This document shows positions 18,867 through 27,869 of a stretch of DNA of 64,000 bases, in pieces (positions within the stretch are counted from its first letter, which is position 1; every line of letters starts with the position of its first letter). The translations under genes were made by a program, and so were the position numbers. The notes beneath the pieces are model-generated. The model made no database searches, was not told the DNA's origin, and was given only the letters and a program-made list of their open reading frames with translations. The stretch lies in assembly GCA_028693235.1 (NCBI GenBank), contig JAQUVW010000001.1, positions 220,516 through 284,515 on the forward strand. The letters run 5' to 3'. This DNA is from Candidatus Gastranaerophilales bacterium. GTDB taxonomy: Bacteria > Cyanobacteriota > Vampirovibrionia > Gastranaerophilales > Gastranaerophilaceae.

Positions 18867-19696
18867 TGCCTATAATTACACCTGAATCACCGAAAAAACG
18901 TGCTGTTATAGATTTTTTGGAAGGTCTTAATCTATTGATAAAGACTGATACAAAAGCACGTGGTCATCAGGGAATTTATTTCAAAAACAGAATTGACGTT
19001 TCAAAACATCTTGATGAAGAAAAAGCGGTTCGGGTCTTAGTGCATGAATTTGCACATTTTATCCATGGAAAATTAGAAGATTCTATTTATAGAGATGGCG
19101 GGAGTCTTAATGCTATTTTTTCAGTAGATGAGATTGATGTCTATTATCAAGAATTGCTTAAAGTAACTGATTTCATTGATAAAAATTCAAGAATGGTTAC
19201 TCTTAAAAAATTTAATAAAGAAGTTAAAGAAAGTATAAAAGAGCTTCAAACTTCAATACAGCGGTATTATCCTTCATTTTTAAGGTCAAAAAGATTTAAA
19301 GAATTCGACAAATATATAAAAAAATCTAATGCCAGATATCTGCTAAAATATGACAGAGTTACTATCGTCACGCCATTTTTAGGGCACAAAACCGTTATTG
19401 ATGTCGATTTGTTGGCGAGGGATTTTGATGATATGCCGCAAGCTTTTGCTGATTACATAAGGCTGAAATCTCGACAAAGGAAATTGGCGAGAATATCAAG
19501 AAGAATCAACAAATATAAGAAGTATTATACCAGACCGACAGAGCTTTTTGCCAGATTTGTTGAGGGAATGTTTTTTGAGCGTGATTTTGTGGAAAAAATT
19601 GCACCTCAAGCATCGGTGCGGTTTATCTATTTGCTTAATGAAAATTATTATTTTGAGCTTAAAGATTTTTTTGAAAAATTTTCTTACATAAATTAA
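18866..19696 (+). CDS. Zincin-like putative metallopeptidase (HEFAH)
   Basis: 276 residues, no named family. VLVHEFAHFIHG at residues 57-67 is an HExxH zinc motif. RPTELFARFVEG near residue 220 supplies a likely third ligand Glu, the pattern seen in zincin domains associated with mobile or polyvalent proteins. No signal peptide, so cytosolic. It is translationally coupled to cutA and abuts the mannosidase gene. Substrate unknown. Confidence 0.7.
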   Translation: MPIITPESPKKRAVIDFLEGLNLLIKTDTKARGHQGIYFKNRIDVSKHLDEEKAVRVLVHEFAHFIHGKLEDSIYRDGGSLNAIFSVDEIDVYYQELLKVTDFIDKNSRMVTLKKFNKEVKESIKELQTSIQRYYPSFLRSKRFKEFDKYIKKSNARYLLKYDRVTIVTPFLGHKTVIDVDLLARDFDDMPQAFADYIRLKSRQRKLARISRRINKYKKYYTRPTELFARFVEGMFFERDFVEKIAPQASVRFIYLLNENYYFELKDFFEKFSYIN

Positions 19697-22198
19697 ATGA
19701 ATGATGGTTATTTTTCGGTAATAAACTATCATTATAATATGAAGAAAATAAAAAAACGAGTAATTGCATACGTCCATTCTCACTGGGACAGAGAGTGGTA
19801 TAGACCTTTTGAGGAGTTTAGACTTCGATTGATTGAGGTTTTTGATTCTGTTCTTGAAGAACTTGAAAACGGCAATTTGCCTGTTTTCTATTTTGATGCC
19901 CAAACGGCGGCGTTAGAAGACTATTTGGTGATAAGACCTGAAAAAACAGAGCTTGTAAAAAAGTTAATTTCTGAAAAAAAGCTTTATATAGGACCATTTT
20001 ATTGTTCTACCGATTCCCTTTTAACTTCTTTAGAGTGTATGATTAGAAATCTATCGTTTGGTATCAAGAAGTCGGTTGAATTTGGTTGCAGTGATTTCAT
20101 AGGCTATTTGGCAGACACCTTCGGGCATAGTCCTAGTATGTCTTATATCTTGGATTCTTTTAGTATCGACAAAGCTATGATGTGGCGTGGGCTTGGCGAT
20201 TTGTCATCGGAACTTTTGTGGGAGAAGACCTATGTTACCAATATGGTTCAGGGGTATTTTCAAGATTATTTTAGTTCGCAAATGCCTATTGAAAAAAAAG
20301 CTTGTGCTATAAAAAACTACATTGAAAAAATTGCAAAACGCTCAAAAGACATTATCTTGCTTCCTATTGGGGCTGACCATCTTGCTGTACCTGTTGATTT
20401 ATCTAATGAAATAAAAAAAATAAATTCATATTTAGATTATTATGAAATTGAATTGGGGACACCTTTTGATTATTTTGATGCTGTAAAAAAAGAGCAAAGA
20501 GAAGCAGTTTTCGGCGAATTTTTGGACAATTCTTTAACATTTATTTTGCCGGGAGTATATTCTTCAAGAATTTATTTGAAACAGCAAAATGCGAAGTTGC
20601 AGTGGGCTTTATGCCGTATATCAGAGCCATTGCAAGCGTTAGAGAACTGTTTAAAACTTCAACATGACCGACAATCACAAATTGATTATGCTTATAAATT
20701 ATTGATTAAAAATCACGCTCACGACAGTATTTATGGCTGTTCTGTAGATGATGTTCATAGAGAAAATATGACACGTTTTGAAAATGTTTCACAGGTCGTT
20801 AGGGGCATTGAAAAAAGATGTGTTAGAGATTTTTCCGACGATAGTGATGAAATTTCATTAATAAATCTTTCCAATTACGATTATTCGGGGATTGTGAAGG
20901 TTCAAACAACAAAAAAATTGCCGAAAAAATATAACCCGACATTAGTTAAAAAAACAAAAGGCTTTAGTGATGAAAAATTGTATAATATAACGCAAATACC
21001 TATCACTGAAGACTATGGGGATATTTTTGAATATTTAATAGATGTTAAAAATATACCATCTTTTTCTTTTAAAAAAGTTGAAGAAAGAGATATGCAAATA
21101 GAAAATTATTTGCATATTGACGAAAATTCGATTGAAAATAAATATATCAGACTTGAAGTTCAAAACAAGAAAACAGTCTTATTGAATAAACAAACAGGTG
21201 AAAAATATGTAGATTTTATCAATATAACAGATAGAGCAGATATCGGTGACAGCTACAACTTTGGTGGACTTAAAGGAGATACAAGGCTGTATGCGGAACT
21301 CAAATCTTTTAAAACGAGTAAAATTGATGACAAAGCTTTGACCTTTGATATCGTTTTTTCTGCAAAAATCCCTGTTATTTCAACAGCTAAAGGTCGTTCA
21401 AAACAATTAAAAGCCCATGATTTCAGCCTGAAAGCAACTTTGTATAATAATTCTAAAAATCTTGAAATAAATACAAAATTTGTAAATAAATCAAAAAATC
21501 ATATTTTACAAATTGAATTTAAGTTGCAAAACCCTGTTAAAACAACTGTTTCAGAAGATATGTCGTTCTTGAATCAAAGAAATTTTAATTCTGATTTTGA
21601 TATAGATAAAAAAATACCTGCGAAAAAAGGTTGCGAGATAAAGCCTAATACCGCACCTTTTCAGCGTTTCGTTTTTGCACAGGGTGTTGGTTTTATAACA
21701 AAAGGTCTGAATGAATATGAGGTTTTTAAAAATACTCTATCCATTACTTTGCTCAGAGCTACGGGTGTTATTTCAAATCCTAAAAATCCTACGAGAGGCA
21801 CTCCTGCCGGACCGCCTTTGGAATGTCCGGAGCTTCAATCATTTGGTGATAATTCTGCCGAAATTGCTATATCTTTTGTCGAAAAACCTTTTGAACTCTA
21901 TAAGCAAGCTGAAGAATTCTATGGGGCTATTGTCCCTGTATTTGCTGATTTTTCCGGACTAAAAATAATAGAAATTTCAGATGACAATGTATTGGTTTAC
22001 GCTATTAAAAATACTAAAGATAAAAATCTTGCTTTTAGGCTTGTCAATGTATCAGACAAAGAAATTAAAACCTCTATCAAAACAGATTTAAGCTACAACT
22101 CTTTATATGCGTCCAATCCTCTTGAAGAAAATTTGAAAGAAATACCTGCTAATTTGACATTTGTTCCTCATGAGATAAAAACAATTATCTTGGGGTAG
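19697..22198 (+). CDS. Alpha-mannosidase, glycoside hydrolase family 38
   Basis: 833 residues. Zinc ligands lie in YVHSHWDREWY (near 25-35), the nucleophile Asp in YLADTFGHSPSM (near 140), and the second zinc His in KNHAHDSIYGCSVDDVHRE. The middle helical and C-terminal beta-sandwich domains of GH38 follow. It cleaves alpha-mannosides; no signal peptide is seen, so it acts on imported oligosaccharides. The start is unclear: ATG 19697 directly abuts the previous stop, and ATG 19739 also begins near the domain. Confidence 0.92.
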   Translation: MNDGYFSVINYHYNMKKIKKRVIAYVHSHWDREWYRPFEEFRLRLIEVFDSVLEELENGNLPVFYFDAQTAALEDYLVIRPEKTELVKKLISEKKLYIGPFYCSTDSLLTSLECMIRNLSFGIKKSVEFGCSDFIGYLADTFGHSPSMSYILDSFSIDKAMMWRGLGDLSSELLWEKTYVTNMVQGYFQDYFSSQMPIEKKACAIKNYIEKIAKRSKDIILLPIGADHLAVPVDLSNEIKKINSYLDYYEIELGTPFDYFDAVKKEQREAVFGEFLDNSLTFILPGVYSSRIYLKQQNAKLQWALCRISEPLQALENCLKLQHDRQSQIDYAYKLLIKNHAHDSIYGCSVDDVHRENMTRFENVSQVVRGIEKRCVRDFSDDSDEISLINLSNYDYSGIVKVQTTKKLPKKYNPTLVKKTKGFSDEKLYNITQIPITEDYGDIFEYLIDVKNIPSFSFKKVEERDMQIENYLHIDENSIENKYIRLEVQNKKTVLLNKQTGEKYVDFINITDRADIGDSYNFGGLKGDTRLYAELKSFKTSKIDDKALTFDIVFSAKIPVISTAKGRSKQLKAHDFSLKATLYNNSKNLEINTKFVNKSKNHILQIEFKLQNPVKTTVSEDMSFLNQRNFNSDFDIDKKIPAKKGCEIKPNTAPFQRFVFAQGVGFITKGLNEYEVFKNTLSITLLRATGVISNPKNPTRGTPAGPPLECPELQSFGDNSAEIAISFVEKPFELYKQAEEFYGAIVPVFADFSGLKIIEISDDNVLVYAIKNTKDKNLAFRLVNVSDKEIKTSIKTDLSYNSLYASNPLEENLKEIPANLTFVPHEIKTIILG

Positions 22199-22254
22199 AC
22201 TTAATATATTTAAATACTAAAATAGAGTTAAGAAATCTTTAAGGTGAAATCAAA

Positions 22255-23376
22255 ATGAGCAAAATAAAAGTATTAACAGTATTTGGAACCCGCCCTGAGG
22301 CAATAAAAATGGCTCCCCTTGTCAAAGAGATTGAAAAATATCCCGATGAGCTAGAGAGTATTGTTTGTGTTACGGCACAACATCGCCAAATGTTAGACCA
22401 AGTTTTAGAGCTTTTTGAAATAACTCCTGATTTTGACCTTGATATAATGAAGGCAAATCAAGATTTGTGGACTTTGACAACTAGTGTAATCTTGAAAACA
22501 AAAGAAGTCTATGAAAAAGTTAATCCTGATATTATTTTGGTTCATGGTGATACGACAACTTCTATGGCGGCAGCTTTATCTGCTTTTTATGCCCAAATTC
22601 CCGTTGGACATGTTGAAGCAGGATTAAGAACCTTTGATAAGTATTATCCGTTTCCGGAAGAAATTAACAGAGTTTTTGCTGACGCAGTTTGTGAGTACCA
22701 TTTTGCTCCTACTGAAAAATCTTGTGAAAATTTGATTAAATCAAATATCTCTGATAAACATATTTATAAAACCGGTAACACGGTTATTGACGCACTTTTA
22801 TACACAGTATCGAATAAAGATGTCGAAATTGAGGGGCTTACTCTTGATAAGAACTTGAAAACAATATTGTTGACATCTCATAGACGTGAAAATTTTGGAG
22901 AACCTATCAAAAATATCTGCAAAGCTATTTTAGAATTGGTTGATAAAAATAAAGATATTCAGGTCGTGTATCCGGTCCACTTGAATCCGAATGTCCAAAA
23001 GCCTGTTTATGAGTTGCTTGATGGAAAAGACAGAATCCATTTAATCAAGCCTCTTGATTATGCTCCGTTTGCGTCATTAATGAAAAAAGCACATATTATA
23101 TTGACAGATTCAGGTGGAGTCCAAGAAGAAGCTCCTTCTTTAGGTAAACCTGTTTTGGTTTTGAGAGATACGACTGAACGTCCCGAGGCTATTGAATATG
23201 GCACTGTTAAACTTGTCGGAACTGACAAGGATAAAATTGTTGAGGAAACTCAAAAACTTTTATCTGATGAAGCTGAATACAAAAAAATGTCTGAAGCCAT
23301 AAATCCTTATGGTGATGGAAAAGCGTGTTCAAGAATTGTTGATATTTTAAAAACGGTCAAAAAACGAAATCAATAA
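22255..23376 (+). CDS. wecB: UDP-N-acetylglucosamine 2-epimerase (non-hydrolysing)
   Basis: 373 residues: VFGTRPEAIKMAPL at the N-terminus, HGDTTTSMAAALSAFYAQIPVGHVEAGLRT, PFPEEINR, and TDSGGVQEEAPSLGKPVLVLRDTTERPE near the C-terminus, all conserved in WecB/MnaA. It interconverts UDP-GlcNAc and UDP-ManNAc for surface glycans. SD AAGG. Its last seven bases overlap the convergent anti-sigma gene. Confidence 0.96.
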   Translation: MSKIKVLTVFGTRPEAIKMAPLVKEIEKYPDELESIVCVTAQHRQMLDQVLELFEITPDFDLDIMKANQDLWTLTTSVILKTKEVYEKVNPDIILVHGDTTTSMAAALSAFYAQIPVGHVEAGLRTFDKYYPFPEEINRVFADAVCEYHFAPTEKSCENLIKSNISDKHIYKTGNTVIDALLYTVSNKDVEIEGLTLDKNLKTILLTSHRRENFGEPIKNICKAILELVDKNKDIQVVYPVHLNPNVQKPVYELLDGKDRIHLIKPLDYAPFASLMKKAHIILTDSGGVQEEAPSLGKPVLVLRDTTERPEAIEYGTVKLVGTDKDKIVEETQKLLSDEAEYKKMSEAINPYGDGKACSRIVDILKTVKKRNQ

Positions 23377-24023
23377 CCGTTCATTTCCGCAAAAGCTTTA
23401 TCCGCCAAAGGTTCAAGTATGTGTTCAACATAGTAGAGCTTTTTATGCATTTTGAAATTTGGCAAGCCATGTTGTTTGTGTGCCGAAATCATTATGGTTG
23501 CTGTTGAAAAAAGTAGTAGACCAGCTATAATAGCAGCTTTGGTATAGGTTTTGAGCAAATATTTTTTGTCTTCTTTTTTTAATTGAGTAACAATCTTTTT
23601 TGAAAAATCAAACTGATTATCAAGATAGTTTGCCAAAATTGTGTCTTGCATTGCGTTTTTGACCTTGTAGGCTGTTGTTAAATCGTTCCTGGCACTTTTG
23701 GATTTTAAAAGATATTTTCTGAATTTAACACTTTCTTCGTAGCTTAATTCATTATCCATATAGGCTGAAAGATTGTCCGAAAACCTTTCATATTCACGAA
23801 TGTTAAATAGATTTGCATTTTCCATTGCTTCAAATTCGTTGAGTAATCTTTCGTAAGATAATTTTAAATTTTCGACAACTTCTTTCATTGCTTTATATTT
23901 TTCAAAGCATTTGGGACATTCTTCAAAGTGTTTTTCAACAATTTGTTTGTGCTCGTCATTGAGCTTTCCGTCTATATAGAGTGAAATCATAGAGTTGACT
24001 TGTTTACAGATATTGTTGTCCAC
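23370..24023 (-). CDS. Anti-sigma factor with zinc-binding HC2 motif
   Basis: 217 residues. HFEECPKC near 34-41 is the H-x3-C-x2-C zinc anti-sigma motif. A second degenerate helical copy follows near 80-115 (YMDNELSYEESVKFRKYL). A transmembrane helix lies near 160-180 (AAIIAGLLLFSTATIMIS), with a short periplasmic tail. GTG at 24023 has AAAGGA six bases upstream; the TTG at 24044 does not. It sits 13 bases after the ECF sigma gene and should inhibit it. Confidence 0.82.
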   Translation of the reverse strand: MDNNICKQVNSMISLYIDGKLNDEHKQIVEKHFEECPKCFEKYKAMKEVVENLKLSYERLLNEFEAMENANLFNIREYERFSDNLSAYMDNELSYEESVKFRKYLLKSKSARNDLTTAYKVKNAMQDTILANYLDNQFDFSKKIVTQLKKEDKKYLLKTYTKAAIIAGLLLFSTATIMISAHKQHGLPNFKMHKKLYYVEHILEPLADKAFAEMNGY

Positions 24024-24036
24024 AACATTTCCTTTC

Positions 24037-24630
24037 TTAAGCAATATAGGGCTTTAAATATTCTTGCAACTTGCTTCTAGCCCTTGCTATTCTTGACTTT
24101 ACCGTGCCTACACTGGTTTTTGTTATTTTTGCTATTTCGTCATAACTTAACCCTTGAATTTCTCTTAGTACGATAACAAACCTGAATTGCTCCGGTAGTT
24201 CGTTTATTTTTTCTTTGATAATATCATTCAATTCGTGTGCCATTGAGTTTTCCGCAGGCGTAGCTTTTTTGTCTTTAATTGCATGCACGGGTGAGCTGTT
24301 TTCTTCGTTGTCCCACGTTTCATCCAGGTACAAAAGGCGTGGAGTTTTTTGCTTTTTTCTGAGTTCATCATAGAAAAGATTTGAGATGATTTGACCTTGC
24401 CAAGATTTAAACATTTTTGGATTTTTTAAATTTTTAATATTTTTCGACATTCTTAACAATGCTTCTTGCGTTAAGTCCATGAGGTTTTCTCTGTTGGGGT
24501 CAAGATAATAAAAAGCCGCATAAATGTTCTTTTGCTCACGTCTGATAAGCTCTTCAAGAGCGATATAGTTATCTTTTTGGGCAAGGTGAACAAGTTCAGA
24601 CGTGTTCATTTCTTTGTATTTTTTTCTCAT
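24037..24630 (-). CDS. ECF-type RNA polymerase sigma factor
   Basis: 197 residues. Region 2 (YYLDPNRENLMDLTQEALLRMSKNI, KSWQGQIISNLFYDELRKK) and region 4 with a helix-turn-helix (LPEQFRFVIVLREIQGLSYDEIAKITKTSVGTVKSRIARAR) are both present, joined by an acidic linker. SD GAGAGGGG. It is co-transcribed with the anti-sigma gene, a common autoregulated pair. The trigger is unknown. Confidence 0.93.
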   Translation of the reverse strand: MRKKYKEMNTSELVHLAQKDNYIALEELIRREQKNIYAAFYYLDPNRENLMDLTQEALLRMSKNIKNLKNPKMFKSWQGQIISNLFYDELRKKQKTPRLLYLDETWDNEENSSPVHAIKDKKATPAENSMAHELNDIIKEKINELPEQFRFVIVLREIQGLSYDEIAKITKTSVGTVKSRIARARSKLQEYLKPYIA

Positions 24631-24666
24631 AACCCCTCTCGAATCAATAGGTCTATATGGAAAAAT

Positions 24667-24678
24667 TAAATCGATTTA
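24667..24678. promoter_or_regulatory. 12-bp perfect palindrome in a divergent promoter region
   Basis: TAAATCGATTTA lies between the ECF sigma gene and the ThiE-like gene, 37 bases from the sigma start. It is a possible operator; being A+T-rich, chance is not excluded. Confidence 0.3.
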
Positions 24679-24739
24679 GTGGAAAAAACAAGTACCGTTG
24701 TTATATAATCAAGTAGGCATATTTTTAGAGAAATAAAAA

Positions 24740-25291
24740 TTGGATATAAATAAAATTAAATTTAAAGATAGAAATATCTTTTTTATAGTTTATGATTTTG
24801 ATTTTTTGTCAGAAGATGAAATCCTGAATTATATCGCATTTGCTATTGAGAGTGGTGTAAATGTTGTTTCGTTTTTTCAAGCAGAATATTCTGATTTTGC
24901 TTTTATAAATATATGTCGAAAAATTCAAAACCTATGTGCAGTTTATGATGTTTTGTTTTTGATAAACAGAAGGCTTGATATAGCTCAAATAATCGAAGTA
25001 GATGGTGTTGTTTTACAAAAAGATGATATTTCAATAAAAGAAGCTCGCCATATATTGCCACAGACCATCTCTGTCGGGTTGATGATTGAGGAAAAATATG
25101 ATGAGAAAAAATTAGTCCTTGATGATGTCGATTTTATAATTTCTCGATTTGATATTTCTATAAAACTCCCTCAAATTCCTGTTTATATTGAAAATAAACT
25201 CGCCGGCAAGGTTGTTATATTTGCTTCAAAACACAAATCCAAAAATGAATTAAAAAAATTGTTAGAAAATTTAACACTACAAAACAGTTGA
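24740..25291 (+). CDS. ThiE/TenI-like protein, probably divergent
   Basis: 183 residues. LFLINRRLDIAQIIEVDGVVLQKDDISIKEARHIL matches the central segment of thiamine phosphate synthase (LINDRxDIA...GVHLGQxD), but with QKDD in place of the usual GQxD and no clear pyrophosphate-binding Gly-rich loop near the end. It may be a TenI-like or inactive homologue. The start is TTG at 24740 with only a weak SD. No other thiamine genes are present. Confidence 0.6.
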   Translation: MDINKIKFKDRNIFFIVYDFDFLSEDEILNYIAFAIESGVNVVSFFQAEYSDFAFINICRKIQNLCAVYDVLFLINRRLDIAQIIEVDGVVLQKDDISIKEARHILPQTISVGLMIEEKYDEKKLVLDDVDFIISRFDISIKLPQIPVYIENKLAGKVVIFASKHKSKNELKKLLENLTLQNS

Positions 25292-25316
25292 CAATAGACT
25301 TTGCTTTAGATATATT
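25288..25316 (+). promoter_or_regulatory. Promoter of tRNA-Glu
   Basis: Consensus TTGACA (25288-25293), a 17-base spacer, TATATT (25311-25316). It overlaps the stop codon of the ThiE-like gene and points at the tRNA, which starts 19 bases later. Confidence 0.85.
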
Positions 25317-25334
25317 ATTCATACAGTCAATTGA

Positions 25335-25410
25335 GCCCCCATCGTCTAGAGGCCTAGGACAACACCCTTTCACGGTGTAGACAGCAATTCGAATTTGCTT
25401 GGGGGTACCA
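25335..25410 (+). tRNA. tRNA-Glu (anticodon TTC)
   Basis: 76 bases: 7-bp acceptor stem GCCCCCA/TGGGGGT (one G-T pair at the end), D-arm with AGAGGCCTAGGAC, anticodon stem-loop ACACCCTTTCACGGTGT with TTC, T-arm with TTCGAAT, and an encoded CCA at 25408-25410. Preceded by a consensus promoter and followed by a terminator. Confidence 0.97.
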
Positions 25411-25414
25411 TTTT

Positions 25415-25440
25415 AAAAGAGCTTTTCAAGGCTCTTTTTT
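25415..25440 (+). terminator. Terminator of tRNA-Glu
   Basis: Stem AAAAGAGC (25415-25422) with GCTCTTTT (25431-25438), eight-base loop, ending in a T-run. Confidence 0.9.
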
Positions 25441-25545
25441 AGTTGTAAGTTTTATGTGTTTTTTATTTCTGTTAGATAACAAAAATAGTTTACAAAATTT
25501 CCAAATTAAGGTTTACTATTATTATATCGTTAGTGGAGTTTACAC

Positions 25546-26856
25546 GTGAGAAAATTATTAGCGACAACATTATTTATTTTGCTATTGGGGCTGCCCGCTT
25601 TTGCAATTCAAGAAACTCAAAGTCAAAAGCTGACAATTGCTCAAGCAATTGAACTTGCAGTTAATAAAAATTTGAATATTCATTCTTCAAAATTGGAGAT
25701 TGATATTCAAAAAAACAACATAAAATCTGCAAATCGGCTCCAAAACCCCGCTTTTACAATGTTTTACAATTATGGTAAAGCAGGAGAAGGCAATCCCCAA
25801 CAAATGGGGGCTATTCAAGGGATTGAAATCGCAAAAAGAGGTGTCAGGAAAAATTTGGAAAAATCCAGATTGGAATTGGTTAAAGAAACCTCAGATAGAG
25901 ATATTTTTGATGTAAAAATGGACGTAAGACGCTCTTATATTGAATATTTAGCGGCAAAGACAAAATTTTCTGTAATCAAAGAACAAAAACAATCACTCAA
26001 TGATATATTTTATATGGCTAAAAAGAGGGTTGACGTTGGATTGGCTCCTGAACTCGAATTGCTACAAGCAGAGATGATGCGGTCGAAACTTGTCACTAAT
26101 TATAACGTCGCTGAAACCCAAGTTAAGGCTTCACAGGATGCATTTAATAAAGCTTTAAATATAGGCTTTTCTACAAAGTATGATATCAATGACGAAATAA
26201 TCGACTCTCATTCTGATTTCGTTGATTTGATGACTCCTGATCCTAAGAAAAAAATTGCTTCTTTTGACGAAATATGCGAAAGAGCAATGCAAAAAAGATA
26301 TGATGTTAGGATTGCAAAACAGCAGATTGAGGTGGCTAAAAAAGATTTGATTGTTATCAAACATCAAAGTATTCCTGATCTTGAATTATCCGGAGGTTAC
26401 AGCTATCAGCCTGCCTCCCATACGCAAGGTGATGGATATCTTTCAGGAGCATATTTGGGTGGTGCTTTGGTTAATATACCTGTTCTCTATACGTATAGAC
26501 CAGAGGTTAAAAATGCAAAAATGAAGCTTGAACAAGCGGAATTGAATTATAAAACTGTGCAAAATAATGCTAGAGCCGATTTGAAAATTGCTTACGATAA
26601 ATTTGTAACCGCAAAAATAAATTTGAATTATTATGATGATAGTATGTATAACAAGTCTGTTAATTTGATGAAAAGAACAAAATCCAGCTATCAACAAGGT
26701 AAAACTACATTGACAAACGTTATAGTCATGGGGCAATCTGATATGGAAATTAAATACGAATATATAGATATTTTGGAGCAATATTATACTTCTTGGGTTG
26801 ACTTTTTAGAGCAAGTAAATGATGAAAATATAGATATATATTCAGAAAATTTATAA
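25546..26856 (+). CDS. TolC-family outer-membrane efflux protein
   Basis: 436 residues: signal peptide (LLATTLFILLLGLPAFA), then the two-fold repeat of long helices and short strands of outer-membrane efflux proteins (LTIAQAIELAVNKNLNI; DEICERAMQKRYDVRIAKQQIEVAKKDL; and GYSYQPASH in a barrel strand). It forms the exit duct of a tripartite or type I export system, but no pump or adaptor gene is adjacent. GTG start with TGGAG. A terminator follows directly, so it is monocistronic here. Confidence 0.9.
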   Translation: MRKLLATTLFILLLGLPAFAIQETQSQKLTIAQAIELAVNKNLNIHSSKLEIDIQKNNIKSANRLQNPAFTMFYNYGKAGEGNPQQMGAIQGIEIAKRGVRKNLEKSRLELVKETSDRDIFDVKMDVRRSYIEYLAAKTKFSVIKEQKQSLNDIFYMAKKRVDVGLAPELELLQAEMMRSKLVTNYNVAETQVKASQDAFNKALNIGFSTKYDINDEIIDSHSDFVDLMTPDPKKKIASFDEICERAMQKRYDVRIAKQQIEVAKKDLIVIKHQSIPDLELSGGYSYQPASHTQGDGYLSGAYLGGALVNIPVLYTYRPEVKNAKMKLEQAELNYKTVQNNARADLKIAYDKFVTAKINLNYYDDSMYNKSVNLMKRTKSSYQQGKTTLTNVIVMGQSDMEIKYEYIDILEQYYTSWVDFLEQVNDENIDIYSENL

Positions 26857-26860
26857 TATT

Positions 26861-26893
26861 CAAAAGAAGCCGCAATGAGCGGCTTCAATTTTG
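26861..26893. terminator. Bidirectional terminator between tolC-like and hdeD-like genes
   Basis: Perfect 8-bp GC-rich stem GAAGCCGC (26866-26873) with GCGGCTTC (26879-26886), five-base loop, flanked by A-rich and T-rich arms. Confidence 0.88.
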
Positions 26894-26904
26894 AATTAAA
26901 AATA

Positions 26905-27462
26905 TTATTCCATGTTTTTTTCTATTTCTTTCGTTCCCATATATAGTGAGATTAAGGTCAAACCGCTAAATAACATATTTACACCGATAAGTATTCCTAT
27001 TGTCCACAAAGCTGTATAAGGAAGCCCGAATATAATAATGAATGCAAGTACGAATTGAACTAACGCTCCAACCAGAGCCAGCCACCAATAGTTTACGAAG
27101 TCTTTTTGGCTGATGGCGATACTTATTGAGTTTATTCCCTCAAGAATAAAATAAATGCCGATAGTCAATGTTAAAACGAATACGTTAAAAAACGGATTTA
27201 CCGTCAAATAAAGACCGCCGGCTATCATTATGAGAGCTATAATCATTGAAAGCCAAGGATTTTGTATTGCATGTCGCAACATAATAGAATTTATAAATTT
27301 ATAAATCCCAATTAATATTAAACCAACACTTAGCAAAATCGCCAGTGCAAAAGTCGTTATTTGCGGAAGTATGATAATCAACATACCCAGTATAATCAGT
27401 AGTATGCCTTCTGATAAAACAAGGTTAAAAAATTTTTTAGGTGCTGTCATTTTTTCAGTCAT
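26905..27462 (-). CDS. HdeD-family (DUF308) membrane protein
   Basis: 185 residues with six predicted transmembrane helices arranged as three similar hairpins (GMLIIILPQITTFALAILLSVGLILIGIYKFI and repeats), as in HdeD. The family is linked to acid resistance in enterics, but that role is not established here. Monocistronic; SD AGGA. Confidence 0.88.
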   Translation of the reverse strand: MTEKMTAPKKFFNLVLSEGILLIILGMLIIILPQITTFALAILLSVGLILIGIYKFINSIMLRHAIQNPWLSMIIALIMIAGGLYLTVNPFFNVFVLTLTIGIYFILEGINSISIAISQKDFVNYWWLALVGALVQFVLAFIIIFGLPYTALWTIGILIGVNMLFSGLTLISLYMGTKEIEKNME

Positions 27463-27623
27463 AAAAATATCCTCTTATTTAATACTGTTTTTATTTTATG
27501 AAGAATGTTGAAAATCCCCATTGCACAAGTGGTTATAGAGGATATAAATAGTTTACTTAATCTTTTTGGTGCTGAAATATTTCGCTTAATTTTGCTAATT
27601 TATATCTATTAAGGGAGGTATAT

Positions 27624-27869
27624 ATGAAGAAAAAAGCAGAAAAAATCAAAAAGGTTATCGAAAAAAAGTGCATGAATAGAGTTATGGTTTGTACTCCTAA
27701 GTTTTGTGCGACAGGTTGTTATGACGATGAATTTTCTGATGATTATATTGTTTCGTTAAGTGATGTAAAAATAGAATATAACGACGGAGCAAAAGAGCAG
27801 TTACACAAAGATACAATGTGTATTTGTGATGATTATATTATAGCGTTTGAGCCGTTAAAGTCCGAGTAA
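27624..27869 (+). CDS. Small Cys-containing protein of unknown function
   Basis: 81 residues with a Lys-rich start and several Cys (KKCMNR, MVCTPKFCATGCYDDE, MCICDDY). These may form a metal site. Strong SD GGGAGG eight bases upstream. The stop directly abuts the next ATG, so the two genes are probably coupled. Family not recognised. Confidence 0.72.
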   Translation: MKKKAEKIKKVIEKKCMNRVMVCTPKFCATGCYDDEFSDDYIVSLSDVKIEYNDGAKEQLHKDTMCICDDYIIAFEPLKSE

